Below are positions 31,185 through 35,512 of a stretch of 35,512 nucleotides of DNA, in pieces. This DNA is from an uncultured Salinimicrobium sp. GTDB taxonomy: Bacteria; Bacteroidota; Bacteroidia; Flavobacteriales; Flavobacteriaceae. The notes below the pieces were generated by a model. That model was not told where the DNA came from, ran no database searches, and saw nothing but the letters and a program-made list of their open reading frames with translations. The position numbers were made by a program, and so were the translations under genes. The stretch spans positions 1 through 35,512 of the forward strand of contig CAMPJY010000007.1 in NCBI GenBank assembly GCA_946887025.1, read 5' to 3'. How positions within the stretch are numbered: the first letter of the stretch is position 1; each line of letters begins with the position of its first letter.

Positions 31185-32678
31185 ATGAAACATTTTAGAC
31201 TTAGTATGGCTTTTTTAGCTGTATTTGCCCTTCTGTTTGCCTCCTGTAGCAAAGAGGAGGCTGCTGCGCCGACCGGCGAATCTGCGACGCTTTCCTTCGC
31301 AACTATGTTAAACGATCTTGTCAGCAATAAGGCTGCCCTTAAGCAGGCACTTGCTGATATTCCTGCCTGTTCTGACGATACCCCTGCCTTTGTGGAGGTG
31401 GTACTTTCAGGAACTGAAGACGTAGGTACCATGGAGGATCCTCTTGTGGTAAGCGTGAATCCTGATCCGGGGAATTATGACGGAGATTCCGAAGCAGAAT
31501 ATTTTACTGACGAATCCTCTGAACTGGAACTGGAACCTGGAAGTTATGTGCTGGAATATTTTGCCGTATGGAATGGCGATCCTGCCAATGCAGCTTCTGA
31601 TCTCATCTGGATAGCTCCTCATGATGGTGGAAGCCTTGCTGCTTTCGTGGACGATGCCTTACCAATGAGCTTTAACCTGGGCGCAGGTGTTAAAAAATAC
31701 GTGGATGTGGAAGTGCTTTGCTTCGACGACCGTATCGTAAATGAGTATGGCTACCTCTTCTTTGACATTGAGGATACCCAGGCTATAGAATTCTGCGTAT
31801 TTGGAAACTTCTGTCCTCCAAGTGGACGTCACTTCCCAGCTGCCTATACTTTTGAAGTATGGACTTCTCAAGGTGGTGAACTTCTGGATTCCGGAACCGC
31901 AACAGTGGCACTTGACGACAATGGTGATTATGCCGCCAGTCCAGTGTGCGTGATGCTTCCTGATACCGAAGGCGTGGATGAATATTATGGAGAGATCACT
32001 TTACTGAGTTCAGCTGCTTACGGGCAGGTTACAGAGACAGTGATCCGCGCAGGAGTCTTCAACGACAGCGAGGTGAGAAGCTTCTTTGTCGGGGACAATA
32101 ATCTGGAATACTATCACTTCAGAGAAGGTTGTGAAGGCGATGACAATCCTCCGATATTCGATAACCCAACCGATGATATTGTAAGCTATAAGGCTTGTCT
32201 GAACCAGATCAACGATTCCGGAGCCGTGGCCTTTGCCTACCTGGAGCTGGATAAAGAAAACAATACTTTACAAACTCATGTATTTGGATTTAACGTGGAA
32301 GCCAATAAGGTTCACGCACAACATATCCATGGGTTAGATGATAAAAATGCAAACGCAACCTGTCCACCAGATTCGGCTGATGAGAATGAGGACGGTATCA
32401 TTACCCTGGCTGAAGGTCTTCCGTTCTACGGAGGCGTGAAAGTAGCGCTTACTGACGAAGGCGGTAATTATCCAACTGCCAATGCTATGGGAATGACAGA
32501 ATACAGCAGAACATTTAATCTTGGAACCGGAGGCATTATTTCAATGAGTGACCTGGGTCCATTGGAAAATCGGGTTGTAGTAATGCACGGACTGACATCG
32601 GACGGAGAATATGTTGGATCCCTGCCTATTGCCTGCGCCGAGATTACAAAAGTTGGAGATTGCGAAACCTGCGATTAA
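31185..32678 (+). CDS. Secreted lipoprotein with CHRD-like C-terminal region
   Basis: A 497-residue protein of unknown function. Lipoprotein signal peptide ends FASC (Cys21), and the mature part is strongly acidic (poor in K/R, rich in D/E/G). The first 310 residues appear beta-rich with paired cysteines. The C-terminal part (about 330-490) resembles CHRD-type domains: YKACLNQINDSG, TLQTHVFGFN, VHAQHIHG (H377, H380, H382), VVVMHGLTSDGEYVGSLP and conserved cysteines. It includes an EF-hand-like loop DENEDGIITLAE (399-410) that could bind calcium. Likely a surface or outer-membrane lipoprotein. It has a strong terminator; domain assignment needs a profile search. Confidence 0.7.
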   Translation: MKHFRLSMAFLAVFALLFASCSKEEAAAPTGESATLSFATMLNDLVSNKAALKQALADIPACSDDTPAFVEVVLSGTEDVGTMEDPLVVSVNPDPGNYDGDSEAEYFTDESSELELEPGSYVLEYFAVWNGDPANAASDLIWIAPHDGGSLAAFVDDALPMSFNLGAGVKKYVDVEVLCFDDRIVNEYGYLFFDIEDTQAIEFCVFGNFCPPSGRHFPAAYTFEVWTSQGGELLDSGTATVALDDNGDYAASPVCVMLPDTEGVDEYYGEITLLSSAAYGQVTETVIRAGVFNDSEVRSFFVGDNNLEYYHFREGCEGDDNPPIFDNPTDDIVSYKACLNQINDSGAVAFAYLELDKENNTLQTHVFGFNVEANKVHAQHIHGLDDKNANATCPPDSADENEDGIITLAEGLPFYGGVKVALTDEGGNYPTANAMGMTEYSRTFNLGTGGIISMSDLGPLENRVVVMHGLTSDGEYVGSLPIACAEITKVGDCETCD

Positions 32679-32796
32679 TTTGAGAAACCACATGAATTTA
32701 AAACACCAGGTTCAATTTCTCCATAGTTATAGTTCATATTAGAATGGTCAGAATGGACCTAGAGTTTTGAATTTTTTACAGGGATTCTTAACACGG

Positions 32797-32827
32797 AAAC
32801 TGCCCAGTACGCTGGGCAGTTTTTTTA
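32797..32827 (+). terminator. Rho-independent terminator after the lipoprotein gene
   Basis: A perfect 10-bp stem AACTGCCCAG / CTGGGCAGTT with loop TACG (32798-32821) followed by a T-run to 32826. It is 120 bp after the stop codon. Confidence 0.9.
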
Positions 32828-32829
32828 TT

Positions 32830-32979
32830 ATATAGCTCTCAAAGGTTGGATCGCGTTCGATGATCTTGTCCAGCTCTCCCCCGTCCAGCCAGACTCCGCG
32901 GCATTCAGGACAATAATTTATTTCGACCCCGTTGTGGTCAAGGTCATCATTAAATTAACATTCCAGTTTGGACATTCAT
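32830..32979 (-). pseudogene. Broken zf-TFIIB zinc-finger gene
   Basis: In one minus-strand frame the sequence reads ECPNWNVNLMM. One base-shift later, in another frame, it reads NGVEINYCPECRGVWLDGGELDKIIE, the conserved core of zf-TFIIB (PF13453) proteins. Intact homologues begin MKCPNCN. Here the ATG (32977-32979) is out of frame with CPN, as if one base were lost; a second shift lies near 32943, and the second zinc-binding cysteine of the first pair is a tryptophan. At least two frameshifts plus a lost ligand indicate a dead gene. It sits head-on between the terminator and the PAS sensor gene. Confidence 0.75.
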
Positions 32980-33064
32980 AGGTTTCGATTTTAAATTTAG
33001 GACTAGGTTCCAGGGATATTTTATGAAGATACAGAACCTATATTATGGTGTTCCACCCACTTTT
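32980..33064. other. Spacer after the PAS sensor gene
   Basis: 85 bp of AT-rich sequence between the decayed zinc-finger gene and the PAS protein stop codon. No terminator hairpin is obvious for the leftward sensor gene. Confidence 0.3.
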
Positions 33065-35512
33065 CTATGGGAGCCTTTCCTGATTCCGGTGTTTAGGTCT
33101 GGAAGGTTTTTTTTCCGGCTCAATCTGATGCGTCCTGGTGACAATCCGTCTCAAAATGTCATCCATTTCCAGGGCAGAATTTTTAATGTGTTGAAGGATA
33201 CTTTCCCGGCTCATCTCTTCAAAGTCTTCCATTTCAAAAAAGTCGAGCAGGCCCATCAGCCGGGTAAGTGGTGCCCGGACCAGGTGCGACTGTTCCCAGG
33301 CTATTTCCCGCAAAAGTCTGTTCTGGTGTTTTATACGTTTTATGGCTGTCCTGGATTCTGTGGCATCAAGGGCAGAACCTACCATTCTTATCGCCTTTCC
33401 CTCCAGGTCCCTTACAATGAATCCCCTATCAACAATATAAACGATCTTACCGTCAGGTTTTATCAGGCGATATTCCTCTCTCCATTTTCGAGTTAGCCTG
33501 TCTTTCAAGGCATCCTCCAAAGATTGTTCCACCCGCTGCCGATCTTCGGGGTGTACTTTGGAAAACCAGAAACCCGGTTGGCGAAAATCCTTTCTCTTGT
33601 CATAGCCCGAAATCTTTGCAAAGGATTTACTTCTGTCGATCTTATTCTTGACCAGATCCCAGTCCCATATCATTTCCTTAGTGGCTTTCATGGCCAGCTT
33701 ATAACGTCTGTTAGCCTCCTTTAAAGCATCTTCTTTGGTTTTCAGGTCTGAAATATCACTGCTGGCCCCAACAAGTCGTACAGGCTTTCCTTTGGCGTCC
33801 CTTATTATGAACCCGCTGTCTATGAAGTGCGCATAACTGCCATCAGCCCTCCTGAACCTGTACTCTGTATGAACGAAATCCTGCTTTGGGTCATTAAGGA
33901 TTTCCTCCTGTTCTTCCTTTACTTTTTCCAGATCATCAGGGTGGATGTGCTTTCTCCAGAAGTCTCGCCTGTCTACTGCAGAAATCGGGTGACCCAGAAA
34001 ATCGCTGAAATTTTTATGAAACCTGATTACCTCGTTGGTTTCAAAATCCCAGTCGTAGATCAGGTCCTGGGTGGCTGTAGCGGCCAGCTGGTAACGTTCG
34101 TTGATTTCTTTTATCTCTCTTTCCTGATCCTTGAGTCGGGTAATGTCCCTGGAGTTCACCACCACTCCCTGCACCGAGGGGTCGTCAGTCAGATTGGTGA
34201 CCGTGGTTTCCAGCCACCTCCAGTTTCCCTCATGATCCTTGAAGCGGATAGGTTTAAGTTTAAATCGTTTTATCATGTCCAGTGTCCCCAGCTGTATGGA
34301 AATATATTGCTGATCCTGAGGATGAATGAATTCCAGAATATTCTTACCAAGGAAATTTTCCGGGTTAATTCCCAGCACTGCCCTGGTCGTCTGGCTTATA
34401 AATTTGCAATTACCATCAAGATCCAATATTCCCATCAGATCTGCACCTTCCTGGACCAGGGCCCTGAACTTCTGTTCGCTCATCCGGAGGGCCTCTTCCT
34501 GTTTCTTGACGGCTAAATCCGCCTCTTGTTTTTCAAGGGCAGCGGTAAGATGGTGGCCGAGACTTTTTAAAAAGTTTATTTCCACATCACTCCAGTGGCG
34601 CTCCCGACTGCAGTCGTCAAACCCGATCAGGCCGTATAACTGGCCTTTTAAATATATAGGAAGGATCAGGCTAGACTTGATTTTCACTTCTAAGAAAAAA
34701 TCCCTCACTCCGCCTTCAGGAAGGTCCTGTATATTTAGCGAGATGGCCTGTCCTTTTTCAGCTCCACCTGTTAACAACTCAAGGTTGGCTGCGGGGACTT
34801 TCTGCAGCTCAGGTCTCCCTGTTTTTGGTTGGGTCTTCTCGCTGGTCCACTCTATTTTAGGAAACAGGAATACCCCTTCTTCTTCCGGATCCTCCTTTCT
34901 TCCAAAAAAAAAGATCCGGTCTGCGTGCACCGCTTTACCTACCATGGCCAAAGCTTGTTTTAGGGTATCTTTCTCAAGGTCATTTTCGAGCAGGGAACCT
35001 ATGATGTTGGCATTCGCCTCCAGAAATTTTCTCTTTTCTACTATTATCTTTTCAGATTTCCTGAGCTCGGTCAGGTCCTTGGTGATCCCGTACGCCCCTA
35101 TGATCTTGCCCTTGGATTTCATGGGGGCGAGGGAAACCCGCAGGATCATATATCTGCCTTTGGCCGAAACAAACCTGGCTTCGAATTTTGTTGTTTCTCC
35201 TCCTATGGCTTTCCTGAAATGCTGCAGGATATACTCCTTATCCTCTTTGGAACAGAAAGGGAGGAAGTCCATTTTCAGAAGCTCCTTCAGCGGCACCCCG
35301 GCTATTTCTGCCAGCCCTTTATTCGCATTCACGAACCGGCCTTCGAGGTCCAGGGAATATAAACCGTCGGGATTGGAATCAACGAAATGCCCATACTGTT
35401 CCTGTCTTTTTTCAAGTTCTGCCTGTGTTTGTTCCTCCTTTTGTTTCAAAAGTACCTGGTCCGTAATATCCTGCACCATATGGAGCACGTATTCCAATTC
35501 CCCGGCCGAATT
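33065..35512 (-). CDS. Multi-PAS/GAF sensor protein ending after a histidine box (5' truncated)
   Basis: The reading frame is open through the right edge, so the N-terminus is missing; 815 codons are visible. Order: end of one PAC segment (HMVQDITDQV), PAS (about 25-150), GAF (about 165-320; SLILPIYLKGQLYGLIGFDD), then three PAS/PAC repeats (about 340-460, 470-600 and 605-725; RWLETTVTNLTDD, YRFRRADGSYAHFI, YRLIKPDGKIVYIVDRG). It closes with a DHp-like helix containing the His box QSHLVRAPLTRLMG (H743), but only 72 residues follow and no HATPase_c domain with N, G1 or G2 boxes. It could be a dimeric phosphotransfer or scaffold component rather than a kinase. Confidence 0.82.
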   Translation of the reverse strand, partial: NSAGELEYVLHMVQDITDQVLLKQKEEQTQAELEKRQEQYGHFVDSNPDGLYSLDLEGRFVNANKGLAEIAGVPLKELLKMDFLPFCSKEDKEYILQHFRKAIGGETTKFEARFVSAKGRYMILRVSLAPMKSKGKIIGAYGITKDLTELRKSEKIIVEKRKFLEANANIIGSLLENDLEKDTLKQALAMVGKAVHADRIFFFGRKEDPEEEGVFLFPKIEWTSEKTQPKTGRPELQKVPAANLELLTGGAEKGQAISLNIQDLPEGGVRDFFLEVKIKSSLILPIYLKGQLYGLIGFDDCSRERHWSDVEINFLKSLGHHLTAALEKQEADLAVKKQEEALRMSEQKFRALVQEGADLMGILDLDGNCKFISQTTRAVLGINPENFLGKNILEFIHPQDQQYISIQLGTLDMIKRFKLKPIRFKDHEGNWRWLETTVTNLTDDPSVQGVVVNSRDITRLKDQEREIKEINERYQLAATATQDLIYDWDFETNEVIRFHKNFSDFLGHPISAVDRRDFWRKHIHPDDLEKVKEEQEEILNDPKQDFVHTEYRFRRADGSYAHFIDSGFIIRDAKGKPVRLVGASSDISDLKTKEDALKEANRRYKLAMKATKEMIWDWDLVKNKIDRSKSFAKISGYDKRKDFRQPGFWFSKVHPEDRQRVEQSLEDALKDRLTRKWREEYRLIKPDGKIVYIVDRGFIVRDLEGKAIRMVGSALDATESRTAIKRIKHQNRLLREIAWEQSHLVRAPLTRLMGLLDFFEMEDFEEMSRESILQHIKNSALEMDDILRRIVTRTHQIEPEKKPSRPKHRNQERLP

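Overview
The window looks like a chromosomal segment of a marine-type Flavobacteriaceae bacterium (Bacteroidota). Three things point there. The protein families are typical of that group: a GH3-type protein, DUF4837 lipoprotein, DUF4175 giant, head-GIN protein, S41 peptidase next to rnpA, and a YtxH/holin/DUF6327 trio. Twelve genes have a match to the Bacteroidota -7 promoter element TAnnTTTG just upstream. The order glnS / folB / tRNA-Cys also fits. A Gramella/Christiangramia or Salegentibacter-like genus is my guess from protein flavour only. Almost everything is core housekeeping; I see no prophage, insertion sequence, CRISPR array or defence island.

Layout. 1-5.3 kb: start of a GH3-like gene, M23 peptidase, divergent tatA, DUF4837 lipoprotein, MltD-like transglycosylase and pgk. 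5.4-7 kb: holB (delta prime) with a DoxX gene. 7-14.3 kb: OmpH/Skp-like lipoprotein, then a leftward cluster DUF4175 > ybeY > mnmG > methyltransferase carrying two parS-like palindromes. 14.5-19.1 kb: gltX, a beta-barrel gene, an SPFH gene and the YtxH/holin/DUF6327 operon. 19.3-22 kb: glnS, folB, an unusual palindromic spacer and tRNA-Cys. 22-26.3 kb: LysE-type transporter, head-GIN protein, rnr, a 47-residue membrane peptide and a DUF2007 gene. 26.3-26.9 kb: a 600-bp AT-rich non-coding stretch. 26.9-35.5 kb: rpiB, GNAT, EamA transporter, S41 peptidase, rnpA, a secreted lipoprotein, a broken zinc-finger gene and the 3' part of a multi-PAS/GAF sensor that ends just after its histidine box.

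The most interesting reading is that this is the origin region of the chromosome. Two near-identical parS-type palindromes flank mnmG. The 26.3-26.9 kb spacer holds an AT-rich tract followed by a cluster of DnaA-box-like nonamers (four exact TTRTGAACA plus TTATCAACA and relatives) and a second motif (AACCAAA) in alternating orientations. rnpA and mnmG, classical origin neighbours, lie within 20 kb. Most genes left of the spacer run leftward, as expected for a replichore leaving it; genes to the right are mixed. This is inference and needs skew and binding data.

The second theme is the number of palindromic intergenic elements: three copies of a 47-48 bp CACGAAT hairpin, a roughly 150-bp nested inverted repeat upstream of tRNA-Cys, a triple hairpin after gltX, and short palindromes near 1.49, 18.0 and 26.3 kb.
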